Shown here: one piece after another, positions 42,261 through 51,209 of the stretch
Layout: every line of letters starts with the position of its first letter
Numbering within the stretch: position 1 is the first letter of the stretch
Source: Enterococcus saigonensis
Lineage (GTDB): Bacteria; Bacillota; Bacilli; Lactobacillales; Enterococcaceae
Direction: 5' to 3'
Assembly: GCF_011397115.1 (NCBI RefSeq)
Contig: NZ_AP022822.1
Coordinates: forward strand, 851,001 to 915,000
DNA length: 64,000 bases
Translations under genes and position numbers: made by a program
The notes under the pieces: generated by a model
Seen by the model: the letters and a program-made list of their open reading frames with translations, nothing else
The model's database searches: none
Told to the model about the DNA's origin: nothing

Positions 42261-42758
42261 GTGAGCATTGATATTCGCTTAGCGCGCATTGATGATCGTT
42301 TAATTCACGGACAGGTTGCGACAGCTTGGTCAAAGCAAAGTGGAATCGAGCGCATTTTAGTTGTATCAGATGAAGTAGCCCAAGATCAGTTGCGTCGTTT
42401 TTTGTTACAAGAGGCATCCCCACCAGGTATTAAGTCCAATGTAATTAGTATTGATAAAATGATTACGCTTTATCATGAAGATTTATTGGCCGGACAAAAA
42501 GTTATGTTGCTGTTTACAGATCCTAAAGCTGCAGAACGGCTGGTTCGTGGCGGAGTTCAGTTAACGTCAATCAATATCGGAGGTATGCGATTTACTGTTG
42601 GAAAGAAGATGTTGACAAATTTTGTTTCTTTAAATCAAGCTGACGTTGCATCTTTTCAATATCTTGCTTCTCAAGGTATTGAACTTGAGTTGCGAAAGGT
42701 ACCTGCAGATCGTAAAGTCTACTTAATGGAATTGTTGGAAAAAGAAAATTTTATCTAG
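42261..42758 (+). CDS. PTS mannose-family EIIB, stand-alone
   Basis: A 165-residue EIIB of the mannose (man/lev) class. His16 in RIDDRLIHGQVATAW is the phosphorylation site. GTG 42261 follows TAGGAGGG. The next gene carries its own EIIB domain, so this is an extra EIIB; enterococcal mpt operons, as I recall, share that arrangement. It may serve in sensing through LevR rather than transport. Confidence 0.92.
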   Translation: MSIDIRLARIDDRLIHGQVATAWSKQSGIERILVVSDEVAQDQLRRFLLQEASPPGIKSNVISIDKMITLYHEDLLAGQKVMLLFTDPKAAERLVRGGVQLTSINIGGMRFTVGKKMLTNFVSLNQADVASFQYLASQGIELELRKVPADRKVYLMELLEKENFI

Positions 42759-42844
42759 TTGGTTTTAATCGTCGCATTTTAAGAAATTATTTATTTATCA
42801 TTTAGACGATTAGTAAAACAAAAATGTTAATAGGAGGTATACAG

Positions 42845-43837
42845 ATGGTAGGAATTATCCTGGCTAGTCATGGAGAATTCGCTGAAGGTATCTTGCAATC
42901 CGGCGCAATGATTTTCGGAGAACAAGAAAACGTTAAAGCTGTAACGTTAATGCCAAGTGAAGGTCCCGATGATGTAAGAGCCAAAATGGAAGCAGCGATT
43001 AGTTCTTTTGATGATCAAGATGAAGTATTATTCTTGGTCGATCTTTGGGGTGGAACTCCATTCAACCAAGCCAATAACTTGTTTGAAGCACACAAAGACA
43101 AATGGGCAATTGTTGCCGGCATGAACTTGCCAATGGTCATTGAAGCTTATGCTTCACGCTTTTCAATGAACTCTGCACAAGAAATTGCAGCTCATATCAT
43201 TGAAACTGCAAAGGAAGGTGTCCGGGTTAAACCAGAAGAATTAGAGCCACAAACAGCAGCTCCAGTAGCAACTGGTGGAGCACAACCAACTGGTGCTATC
43301 CCTGCTGGTACAGTTTTAGGTGACGGTCATATTAAATTCGTTTTGGCACGAATTGACTCACGTTTATTGCATGGACAAGTTGCGACAGCTTGGACAAAAG
43401 CGGTTGGCCCTAATCGTATTATCGTTGTTTCTGATGCAGTAGCAAAAGATGATTTACGTAAGAAATTAATTGAACAGGCTGCTCCTCCAGGTGTTAAGGC
43501 TAATGTTATTCCAATCGATAAAATGATTGAAGTGGCAAAAGACCCACGTTTTGGTAATACAAAAGCGTTGTTGTTGTTTGAAAACCCTGAAGATTTATTG
43601 CGTGCTGTTGAAGGTGGCGTTGACATTAAAGAAGTTAACGTTGGTTCTATGGCCCATTCAGTTGGTAAAGTTCAAGTCAACAAAGTATTGTCAATGAATT
43701 CAGAAGATGTAAAAACTTTTGATGCACTAAAAGAAAAGGGTATCACCTTTGATGTACGTAAAGTGCCAAGTAACTCAAAAGAAAACTTCGACGAATTGTT
43801 GAAAAAAGCAAAAACTGAATTGGCAAACGCCAATTAG
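42845..43837 (+). CDS. PTS mannose EIIAB
   Basis: A 330-residue fusion. EIIA is residues 1-130 with His9 (LASHGEF) phosphorylated by HPr, then an Ala/Gly/Pro linker (about 133-160) and EIIB with His176 (RIDSRLLHGQVATAW). It passes phosphate to the sugar bound by EIIC/EIID. ATG 42845 follows TAGGAGG. Confidence 0.96.
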   Translation: MVGIILASHGEFAEGILQSGAMIFGEQENVKAVTLMPSEGPDDVRAKMEAAISSFDDQDEVLFLVDLWGGTPFNQANNLFEAHKDKWAIVAGMNLPMVIEAYASRFSMNSAQEIAAHIIETAKEGVRVKPEELEPQTAAPVATGGAQPTGAIPAGTVLGDGHIKFVLARIDSRLLHGQVATAWTKAVGPNRIIVVSDAVAKDDLRKKLIEQAAPPGVKANVIPIDKMIEVAKDPRFGNTKALLLFENPEDLLRAVEGGVDIKEVNVGSMAHSVGKVQVNKVLSMNSEDVKTFDALKEKGITFDVRKVPSNSKENFDELLKKAKTELANAN

Positions 43838-43861
43838 ACATAAGAAAGAGGAGGCTTAATC

Positions 43862-44671
43862 ATGCACGATTTAAACATAATCCAAATGATTTTAGTGGTC
43901 ATCGTAGCTTTCTTAGCTGGTATGGAAGGTATTTTAGACCAATGGCAATTCCACCAACCACTAGTAGCATGTACGTTGATCGGTTTAGTAACTGGTAACT
44001 TAGAAGTCGGAATCATCTTAGGTGGTTCACTGCAAATGATCGCCCTAGGTTGGGCAAATATTGGTGCTGCTGTTGCACCAGATGCTGCTTTAGCAGCAGT
44101 CGCATCCGCAATTATTTTAGTTTTAGGTGGACAAGGTAAAGCAGGAGTTGCATCTGCTGTTGCCGTTGCTATTCCGCTAGCTGTAGCTGGTTTATTTTTA
44201 ACTATGATTGCTCGTACTTTAGCTGTGCCAATTGTTCACATTATGGACAGTGCTGCTGAAGAAGGAAACTATCGTAAAATTGAAATTTGGCAATTAATTG
44301 CTATTGCAATGCAAGGTTTACGTATCGCAATTCCTGCTGCTGCATTGTTGTTAATCCCTGCAGATACAGTTCGTGGATTCCTAGAATCTATGCCTGCTTG
44401 GTTAACAGATGGTATGGCAATTGGTGGTGGTATGGTTGTAGCCGTTGGTTATGCAATGGTTATCAATATGATGGCAACACGTGAAGTATGGCCATTCTTT
44501 GCTATTGGTTTTGTTGTAGCAGCTATTTCACAATTAACGTTGATCGCATTAGGTGCATTAGCTATTTCTATCGCTTTGATTTACTTACACTTAGAAGAAA
44601 CTGGTGGTTCAAGTAATGGCGGTGGCGGTAATACTGGTGATCCATTAGGCGACATCTTAAACGACTATTAA
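43862..44671 (+). CDS. PTS mannose EIIC
   Basis: A 269-residue membrane channel subunit with many helices and the Man-family signature GGSLQMIALGWANIGAAVAPD. The C-terminus is a Gly/Ser/Asn-rich tail (SSNGGGGNTGDPLG). Together with EIID it forms the sugar channel, which in this family is also the receptor for class IIa bacteriocins. Confidence 0.96.
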   Translation: MHDLNIIQMILVVIVAFLAGMEGILDQWQFHQPLVACTLIGLVTGNLEVGIILGGSLQMIALGWANIGAAVAPDAALAAVASAIILVLGGQGKAGVASAVAVAIPLAVAGLFLTMIARTLAVPIVHIMDSAAEEGNYRKIEIWQLIAIAMQGLRIAIPAAALLLIPADTVRGFLESMPAWLTDGMAIGGGMVVAVGYAMVINMMATREVWPFFAIGFVVAAISQLTLIALGALAISIALIYLHLEETGGSSNGGGGNTGDPLGDILNDY

Positions 44672-44693
44672 TCTTGAAGGAGGAGAACAAACA

Positions 44694-45605
44694 ATGGCTG
44701 AAAAAATTCAATTAACAAAAGCAGACCGTAGAAGTGTCATGTTCCGCTCAATGTTCCTTCAAGGTTCATGGAACTATGAACGTATGCAAAACGGTGGTTG
44801 GGCATATGCAATGATCCCAGCAATTAAAAAATTATATACAACTAAAGAAGATCGCGCGGCAGCTTTAAAACGCCATTTAGAATTCTTTAATACTCACCCA
44901 TATTTAGCAGCTCCAGTATTAGGGGTTACATTAGCCCTTGAAGAAGAACGTGCCAATGGTGCACCTGTTGATGATGTAGCAATTCAAGGGGTTAAAGTTG
45001 GTATGATGGGACCTTTAGCCGGTGTTGGTGATCCAGTATTCTGGTTTACCGTACGTCCTATGTTAGGTGCCTTAGGTGCCTCTCTGGCATTGAGTGGCAG
45101 CATCATGGGCCCATTATTATTCTTCTTTGCTTGGAATATTATCCGTATCGCTTTCTTATGGTACACACAAGAATTCGGTTATCAAGCGGGTTCTAAAATT
45201 ACCGATGACTTATCTGGTGGTTTATTACAAAAAGTTACTAAAGGCGCTTCTATCTTAGGGATGTTTGTTTTAGGTTCATTGGTTCAACGTTGGGTAAGTG
45301 TGAAATTTACACCAGTTGTTTCTGAAGTTCAATTGGACGAAAAAGCATATATTCACTGGGATAAATTACCTGATGGCTGGAAAGGTATTCAAGAAGCCTT
45401 TAGTCAAGTGGGCGCAGGCCTTTCTCAAACACCTACGAAAGTAACGACTTTGCAAGATAACTTGGATCAATTAATTCCAGGGCTTGCCGGGTTATTACTA
45501 ACTTTACTTTGCATGTGGTTATTGAAGAAAAAAGTTTCTCCAATCGTTATCATCATTGGCTTATTCATCGTCGGTGTTGGTTTACACGTATTAAACATCA
45601 TGTAA
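44694..45605 (+). CDS. PTS mannose EIID
   Basis: A 303-residue membrane subunit: MFRSMFLQGSWNYERMQNGG start, GVKVGMMGPLAGVGDPVFW core and helices toward the C-terminus. RBS AAGGAGGAG precedes ATG 44694. Last gene of the sigma-54 operon before a terminator. Confidence 0.96.
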   Translation: MAEKIQLTKADRRSVMFRSMFLQGSWNYERMQNGGWAYAMIPAIKKLYTTKEDRAAALKRHLEFFNTHPYLAAPVLGVTLALEEERANGAPVDDVAIQGVKVGMMGPLAGVGDPVFWFTVRPMLGALGASLALSGSIMGPLLFFFAWNIIRIAFLWYTQEFGYQAGSKITDDLSGGLLQKVTKGASILGMFVLGSLVQRWVSVKFTPVVSEVQLDEKAYIHWDKLPDGWKGIQEAFSQVGAGLSQTPTKVTTLQDNLDQLIPGLAGLLLTLLCMWLLKKKVSPIVIIIGLFIVGVGLHVLNIM

Positions 45606-45617
45606 TTGAACTTTTAC

Positions 45618-45650
45618 AAAGGCTCAGGGGGGGTTCCCTGGGCTTTTGTT
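45618..45650 (+). terminator. Terminator after PTS EIID
   Basis: AAAGGCTCAGGG (45618-45629) pairs with CCCTGGGCTTTT (45636-45647). Confidence 0.85.
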
Positions 45651-45679
45651 TTACATCTGCTAGCTATTATGCCTATAAT
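45651..45679 (+). promoter_or_regulatory. manO promoter
   Basis: TTACAT (45651-45656), 17-bp spacer, TATAAT (45674-45679), downstream of the PTS terminator, so manO can be expressed without sigma-54. Confidence 0.65.
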
Positions 45680-45712
45680 ACTTAATAAATATCCATGAAT
45701 GGAGTGTCCGTA

Positions 45713-46102
45713 ATGGTTCAGTCATTAAATAGTAAAGTTGATTTGACTATTGATGCAACATCTTATCTTGGCATTGGCGAGTATGGAAAAATTATGATTG
45801 GCGACAAAGCCTTTGAGTTTTATAATGACCGAGATATCAATAAATTTATTCAAATTCCTTGGGATGAAGTCGATTTTGTTATCGCTTCTGTTTATTTTAA
45901 AGGGAAATGGATTCCTCGTTACGCCATCAAAACAAAGAAAAATGGTACCTATTCTTTCTCATCAAAACAACCCAAAAAGGTTTTACGTGCAATTAGAGAA
46001 TATGTACCAGCTGATCATTTAGTACGTTCTTTAACTTTTTTTCAAGTTGTCAAGCGTGGTTTAAAGAGTTGGAAAGTAAAACTAATTGGAAAAAAACAGT
46101 AA
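45713..46102 (+). CDS. manO: DUF956/ManO family protein
   Basis: A 129-residue cytoplasmic protein always found beside mannose PTS operons; in Listeria and lactobacilli it is called ManO and thought to modulate them. It has the family motifs IDATSYLGIGEYGKIMIGDKA and IQIPWDEVDFVIASVYFKGKWIPRY. ATG 45713 has GGAG upstream; ATG 45695 is possible. Confidence 0.92.
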   Translation: MVQSLNSKVDLTIDATSYLGIGEYGKIMIGDKAFEFYNDRDINKFIQIPWDEVDFVIASVYFKGKWIPRYAIKTKKNGTYSFSSKQPKKVLRAIREYVPADHLVRSLTFFQVVKRGLKSWKVKLIGKKQ

Positions 46103-46134
46103 CCGTAAAGGCAGATGCTTTTATGGTTTTTTTT
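46101..46134 (+). terminator. Terminator after manO
   Basis: AACCGTAAAG (46101-46110) pairs with CTTTTATGGTT, followed by T8. Confidence 0.7.
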
Positions 46135-46338
46135 ATTTTTTAACTAGTAACTATTAAATTATCATCAAACCAAAGATTGAGTTCGCACATGTGAAATAGA
46201 ACAGAAGGCATAATGTTTTCGTTATTATTTTGAAATATGTTACCATAAATTGAACGTTAGTTTTTAAATAGTTTTGGTGATGCTTAGCTATTTATTAAAA
46301 ATTTATTGTCTGATTTTTTATAAAAGGGAGTGAAAAAA

Positions 46339-46572
46339 ATGCTTTGGACATTAATTGTTGGTGCCGTAATTGGTGCTATAGCAGGTGCGATTACTGGTCA
46401 AAAAAGGGGCTGTTTATTTAATATCATTGCGGGATTAGCTGGGGCGTCTGTCGGTCAAGCGTTGTTTGGAAATATGGGTCCTGACATTGCGGGGATGGCT
46501 ATTATCCCCTCTATTCTAGGTGCGGTGATCGTTGTTGCTGTGGTGTCATTTTTCTTTGGTAAAACAAAATAA
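46339..46572 (+). CDS. GlsB/YeaQ/YmgE-family membrane protein
   Basis: A 77-residue three-helix protein of the transglycosylase-associated family: VGAVIGAIAGAITGQKRGCLFNIIAGLAGASVGQ. In enterococci GlsB contributes to stress and bile tolerance together with Asp23-family Gls24. ATG 46339 follows GGGAGTG. Confidence 0.88.
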   Translation: MLWTLIVGAVIGAIAGAITGQKRGCLFNIIAGLAGASVGQALFGNMGPDIAGMAIIPSILGAVIVVAVVSFFFGKTK

Positions 46573-46580
46573 ATGAAAGT

Positions 46581-46622
46581 AATTGTGACAAAATAGGACT
46601 CTATTTTGTCGCAATCTTTTTT
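46581..46622 (+). terminator. Terminator after the GlsB-like gene
   Basis: AATTGTGACAAAATA (46581-46595) pairs with TATTTTGTCGCAATC (46602-46616), followed by T6. Confidence 0.88.
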
Positions 46623-46680
46623 ATTTTCTCCTATATTTGCTATAATGAGTGGAAAAGTCAAATGAAAGAAGGAATTAAAA

Positions 46681-47748
46681 ATGATGTTACGAGTAGAAAA
46701 ATTGCGAGAAGCAATGCGTAAAGAGCAAGTAGATGGATTTTTAGTGACAAGCCCATATAATTTGCGCTACTTAACAAATTTCACAGGTACAACCGGATTA
46801 GCTGTTATTACTTTGGATAAAGCGTTTTTTGTGACTGACTTTCGTTATACCGAGCAAGCAGCCGCACAAGCGCCAGAATTTGAAATAGTTAAAAATGTAG
46901 GACCAATTTTTGACGAAGTAGCGGCACTGTGTCAGCAAGAAAATCTTAATGCGCTAGCCTTTGAAGAAAACTATATTAGTTTTGCTGAATACTCTGTCTT
47001 AGAAGAAATTATTGAAGAAACGCCGCTTGTTCCAATTGCAGGTATGATTGAAACATTACGAGAAGTAAAAGATGAAAATGAAATCGCAATTATCAAAAAA
47101 GCATGCCAAATTGCTGATCAAGGATTTGAACACGTATTGAAATTTGTTCGCCCGGGGATGACAGAAATTGAAGTTGCCAATCAACTTGATTTTTATATGC
47201 GTTCACTAGGCGCAACGAGTGTCTCTTTTGATACGATTGTTGCTAGTGGTTTACGTTCGGCTATGCCTCATGGGGTGGCTAGTGAAAAAGTAATTGAACA
47301 AGGCGATTTAGTTACTTTGGATTTTGGATGTTATTATGAAGGTTATGTTTCTGATATGACTAGAACATTTGCAATTGGAGATCCTGGTGAAAAGCTAAAA
47401 GAAATTTACCAAATTGTTTTAGAAGCACAGTTGAAAGTTATTGAGGCTGCTCGACCAGGTTTAACCGGCATTCAACTTGATGCCATAGCGAGAGATCATA
47501 TTGCAGCAGCTGGATATGGAGAAGCCTTTGGTCATTCTACAGGACACGGTATCGGATTGGAGATTCATGAAGGACCAAATGTTTCTTTTAGAGCAGATAA
47601 GCAATTTGTTGTAAACAATGTAATTACAGATGAACCAGGAATTTATCTACCTGGAATTGGTGGAGTGAGAATTGAAGATGATTTGTTAATTACTTCAGAA
47701 GGTAATGAAGTATTGACACGCTCACCAAAAGAATTGATCATTTTGTAA
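46681..47748 (+). CDS. pepP: Xaa-Pro aminopeptidase/dipeptidase, M24 family
   Basis: A 355-residue di-metal peptidase that cleaves at Xaa-Pro bonds. Metal motifs: TLDFGCYYEGYVSDMTRTF (two Asp), FGHSTGHGIG (His), EPGIYLPG (Glu) and GVRIEDD (Glu). In Firmicutes this gene typically precedes efp; here 7.7 kb of sugar genes intervene. ATG 46681 or 46684. Confidence 0.94.
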   Translation: MMLRVEKLREAMRKEQVDGFLVTSPYNLRYLTNFTGTTGLAVITLDKAFFVTDFRYTEQAAAQAPEFEIVKNVGPIFDEVAALCQQENLNALAFEENYISFAEYSVLEEIIEETPLVPIAGMIETLREVKDENEIAIIKKACQIADQGFEHVLKFVRPGMTEIEVANQLDFYMRSLGATSVSFDTIVASGLRSAMPHGVASEKVIEQGDLVTLDFGCYYEGYVSDMTRTFAIGDPGEKLKEIYQIVLEAQLKVIEAARPGLTGIQLDAIARDHIAAAGYGEAFGHSTGHGIGLEIHEGPNVSFRADKQFVVNNVITDEPGIYLPGIGGVRIEDDLLITSEGNEVLTRSPKELIIL

Positions 47749-47803
47749 GCCACAAGAAAAGAACGCATTACTACTTAGTAGTAATGCGTTCTTTTCTTGT
47801 GGC
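47749..47803. terminator. 26-bp perfect hairpin after pepP
   Basis: Perfect arms 47749-47774 and 47778-47803 around a 3-nt loop, with the CTTTTCTT segment in the 3' arm. It forms the left edge of the phosphorylase island. Confidence 0.88.
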
Positions 47804-47916
47804 CAAATTATTTATCAGATTATTTGAGATTTTTTAGTTTGCAAAAAAATGTCAAATAATTATTTTGACCTATCGTTCAATAACGCTTACTATTCAAGAG
47901 TAGGAGGGAATTTATA

Positions 47917-48717
47917 GTGAAAGAAATTCATGATGTTTTGCAGCAGGCAGATTTAATTTATGTACACCAATCTAAATTTAGTGAAGAAGATTGGCATAGT
48001 ACTTTACATACGCATTATTTTACTGAAGTAATGTATGTATTAAGCGGGAAAGGGAGTTTTATTGTTGAAGGAAAGGAGTATCCGATTAAAGCGCATGATA
48101 TTGTAGTGGTCAATCCTTACGTACGTCATACAGAGAAATCATCGGGTGACTTTCCTTTATGGTATATTGTGATTGGCGTTAATAATATTCGTTTTGTTAA
48201 ACAAAATAAATGTGAAAGTCATTATATTTTTCGGGATGTTTTAGATGAGATGGTGCCTTTATTAAAACTAATTATTGCGGAAATAAATGAAAAACAACAA
48301 GGATCAGAGGCAGTTCTACAAAGATTGGCAGAAGTTGTTTTGGTCAAGGTTTTACGCAGCAATAATTTCAGTTTGGTTGAAATTGAGAATAAAAATATTT
48401 CTAAAGACGGTGCCATTATCAAAGATTTTATTGATCAACATTACAAAGAAAATTTAACATTGGATGTTTTATCTAATCGGTTGCATTTGGATAAGTATTA
48501 TATGATCCATATTTTTAAAGAGAATTTTTCTGAAACACCGATGAATTATATGATGCAAAAACGTTTGGAAAATGCCAAGGAACTCCTAATTAGTACGGAT
48601 TATTCTGTAGGACAGATTGCTGAAATTGCAGGATTTACTTCTCAGTCATATTTTAATCAGGCTTTTAAAAAGGGGATTGGGATTTCTCCTAATCAGTACC
48701 GAAAACGTCGTCACTAA
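47917..48717 (+). CDS. AraC-family regulator of the phosphorylase island
   Basis: A 266-residue regulator with an N-terminal cupin (HTHYFTEVMYVLSGKGSFIVEG, about 28-60), a linker and two C-terminal helix-turn-helices (LDVLSNRLHLDKYYMIHIFKE and VGQIAEIAGFTSQSYFNQAFKK). It likely activates the adjacent ABC/phosphorylase operon on binding an inducer sugar. GTG 47917 follows TAGGAGGG. A weak cre-like sequence (AACGCTTACT) lies at 47878-47891. Confidence 0.92.
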   Translation: MKEIHDVLQQADLIYVHQSKFSEEDWHSTLHTHYFTEVMYVLSGKGSFIVEGKEYPIKAHDIVVVNPYVRHTEKSSGDFPLWYIVIGVNNIRFVKQNKCESHYIFRDVLDEMVPLLKLIIAEINEKQQGSEAVLQRLAEVVLVKVLRSNNFSLVEIENKNISKDGAIIKDFIDQHYKENLTLDVLSNRLHLDKYYMIHIFKENFSETPMNYMMQKRLENAKELLISTDYSVGQIAEIAGFTSQSYFNQAFKKGIGISPNQYRKRRH

Positions 48718-48783
48718 TTTTAGTATATTTTACTAAAGCGGGAATTTATAAATATTTCTAAAAAAACAACCAATATTTTAAAA

Positions 48784-48797
48784 CTAAAGCGCTTACA
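48784..48797 (+). promoter_or_regulatory. Catabolite-responsive element (cre) before the sugar operon
   Basis: CTAAAGCGCTTACA matches 12 of 14 positions of TGWAARCGYTTWCW, the CcpA site. It is followed by a -10-like TATACT (48805-48810), so CcpA would block the promoter when glucose is present. No good -35 exists, in keeping with activation by the AraC protein. Confidence 0.8.
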
Positions 48798-48839
48798 ATA
48801 ATAGTATACTGAAATCATCAAATGAGGGAGGAATCCGAC

Positions 48840-50189
48840 ATGAAAAAAGCATTAGGAATGGTATTAGCTTTGGGGTTATCTGGTCTTTTACTAGCAGGTT
48901 GTGGTAGTGGTGGAAGTACTGATGGTAGCAATGGGGGAGACAAAGCAGCAGGAGATAAAAAAGTTTTAAAAGTAGCAGCCTTAGAATCGGCCTATGGTGC
49001 TGATATGTGGGATAAAGTAAAAAGTGCATATGAAAAAGATAATCCTGGTGTAAAAGTTGAGTTGACTGTTGACAAGAAATTAGAAGATGTTATTAGTCCG
49101 AATATGAAAGCCGGAAATTATCCGGATGTTATCTTACTTGCAACAGGCCGAGAAGCTGGATTAACTGAAACTTTCATCAAAGATAAGAATTTAGAAGACT
49201 TAACAGATGTTTTTGATATGAAAGTACCTGGAGAAGAGAAAACAGTAAAAGATAAATTAATTCCAGGATTTATTGATACACTAGCAACAAATCCTTACAA
49301 TGACAAAAAAACATATATGGCACCAATGTTTTACTCACCAACTGGATTATTTTACGATGCGAATCTTCTAAAAACTAAAGGTTGGGAAGTGCCAAAAACA
49401 TGGAATGAAATGTGGGATTTAGGGGAAAAAGCGAAAAAAGAAGGGATTGCCCTATTTACTTATCCAACAGCAGGTTACTTGGATTCGTTTATGTATAGTT
49501 TATTATCCGTAACAGGTGGTCCAGAATTCTTTAATGATGCTATGACTTATCAAAAAGGAGCTTGGTCCTCTAAAGAAGCAACAGAAGCTTTTGACACGGT
49601 TGGTAAATTAGCAAAATACACAGCTTCAACAACGGTTGCAAATGCAAATGATAACGACTTTACAAAAAATCAGCAATTGATTTTAGATGATAAAGCAATC
49701 TTTATGCCAAATGGTACTTGGGTGCCCGGTGAAATGAAAGATGCCCCTCGTGCAGATGGTTTTGAATGGGGGATGACAGCATTACCTGCCTTTGAATCTG
49801 GTGGTGACAGCTATTCTTATACATTCTTTGAACAAATGTGGATGCCAACAGGAGCTGCTAATAAAGAAGAAGGAAAGAAATTCATTTCGTATATGTATTC
49901 TGATAAAGCAGCAGATATCTTTAAAGAAGCCGGTGCAATTCAACCAATCCAAGGAATGTCAGAAAAATTGGATGGCGAGAACAAATTATTCTACAGTATT
50001 TATGACAATGGAGCTAAAGCTGTAATGGGTGGACTTGAAAATACGGTAACTGTCGAAGGAGTAAATATGCGTGACACGTTATTTAGCGCAGTAGATAGTG
50101 TTGTTTCTGGTGATAAGACCGTTAAAGACTGGCAAGATAGTGTTGTAGATGCAGCGGATAAAATTCGTGAAGCAGCAGATAAACAATAA
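48840..50189 (+). CDS. Sugar ABC transporter substrate-binding lipoprotein
   Basis: A 449-residue family-1 binding protein with a lipobox (LLLAGC, Cys21), a Gly/Ser linker and a periplasmic-type binding fold (LKVAALESAYG, PNMKAGNYPDVILLATG, AAYS-type C-lobe). It should capture the Gal-beta-1,3-HexNAc disaccharide handled by the phosphorylase downstream. ATG 48840 follows GGGAGGA. A hairpin separates it from the permease genes. Confidence 0.93.
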   Translation: MKKALGMVLALGLSGLLLAGCGSGGSTDGSNGGDKAAGDKKVLKVAALESAYGADMWDKVKSAYEKDNPGVKVELTVDKKLEDVISPNMKAGNYPDVILLATGREAGLTETFIKDKNLEDLTDVFDMKVPGEEKTVKDKLIPGFIDTLATNPYNDKKTYMAPMFYSPTGLFYDANLLKTKGWEVPKTWNEMWDLGEKAKKEGIALFTYPTAGYLDSFMYSLLSVTGGPEFFNDAMTYQKGAWSSKEATEAFDTVGKLAKYTASTTVANANDNDFTKNQQLILDDKAIFMPNGTWVPGEMKDAPRADGFEWGMTALPAFESGGDSYSYTFFEQMWMPTGAANKEEGKKFISYMYSDKAADIFKEAGAIQPIQGMSEKLDGENKLFYSIYDNGAKAVMGGLENTVTVEGVNMRDTLFSAVDSVVSGDKTVKDWQDSVVDAADKIREAADKQ

Positions 50190-50195
50190 GTAGCA

Positions 50196-50237
50196 GATAA
50201 AAGGCTGTGACAAAGGAATTTGTGGCAGCCTTTTATC
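50196..50237 (+). terminator. Hairpin between the binding protein and permease genes
   Basis: GATAAAAGGCTG (50196-50207) pairs with CAGCCTTTTATC (50226-50237), with further pairs inside. Such leaky terminators keep binding protein in excess of permeases. Confidence 0.8.
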
Positions 50238-50306
50238 ATCAGGTTTTAAAAGTTATAAATAAAAAAATAGCATCTATTTATAAATAATACTAAAAAAGGT
50301 GATCCT

Positions 50307-51197
50307 ATGAATGAAAAGAAGCAAAAGAAGGTGTTTATCGCTTTATGTCTGCTACCGGCGACGTTGTTGGTGTTGATTTTTATGGTATATCCAACTGTTA
50401 ATGTTTTCTTTATGTCCTTATTTAAATGGGGGGGCTATTCTGCTGAAAAGACATTTGTTGGACTAGATAATTTTAAGACTTTAATTAAAGATATGGCATT
50501 TTTCCGCTCTTTCCAGAATACAATTTTATTAATTGTTATTGTTACGATTTTTACTTTAACACTGGCTTTAATTTTTGCTTCAATTTTGACGCGAGAAAAA
50601 TTTAAAGGTGTCAATTTATTCCGAATCATTTTTTACATTCCTAATATTTTATCCATTGTTGTCATTGCTGCCATTTTTTCTGCGATCTATGACCCAACCA
50701 GTGGCTTATTGAATAATTTATTTAGCGCACTACGATTAGAAAATTTACAACAGTTGTGGCTGGGAAATCAAAAAATTGTTATCTATTCAATTGGTGCGGC
50801 ACTAATTTGGCAAGCTATTGGGTATTACATGGTAATGTATATGGCTTCTATGGCTTCTATTCCAGAAAGTCTTTATGAGGCTTCGGCACTAGAAGGGGCT
50901 AGCGCATTGCAACAGTTTTTTACAATCACACTCCCATTAACTTGGAGCACTATTCGGACAACACTAACATTTTTTGTTATTAGTACGATTAATTTGAGTT
51001 TCTTGTTAGTCAAAGCGATGACAAATGGCGGACCAGATGGCTCGACAGAAGTATTTTTAAGTTATATGTACAAACAAGCTTATACAAATTCTTCTTATGG
51101 TTATGGGATGGCAATTGGCGTTGTGGTCTTTACCTTCTCGTTTATCTTATCTGCGGTTTTAAATAGAATTACCAAACGTGATGTTTACGAATTTTAG
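50307..51197 (+). CDS. Sugar ABC transporter permease (MalF-like)
   Basis: A 296-residue permease with six helices and the EAA loop EASALEGASALQQFFTITLPL. It pairs with the next gene to form the channel. No ATPase is encoded here, so a shared MsmK/MalK-type ATPase should energise it. ATG 50307 has a weak AAAGGTG ribosome site. Confidence 0.94.
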   Translation: MNEKKQKKVFIALCLLPATLLVLIFMVYPTVNVFFMSLFKWGGYSAEKTFVGLDNFKTLIKDMAFFRSFQNTILLIVIVTIFTLTLALIFASILTREKFKGVNLFRIIFYIPNILSIVVIAAIFSAIYDPTSGLLNNLFSALRLENLQQLWLGNQKIVIYSIGAALIWQAIGYYMVMYMASMASIPESLYEASALEGASALQQFFTITLPLTWSTIRTTLTFFVISTINLSFLLVKAMTNGGPDGSTEVFLSYMYKQAYTNSSYGYGMAIGVVVFTFSFILSAVLNRITKRDVYEF

Positions 51198-51209
51198 GAG
51201 GGGAACAGG

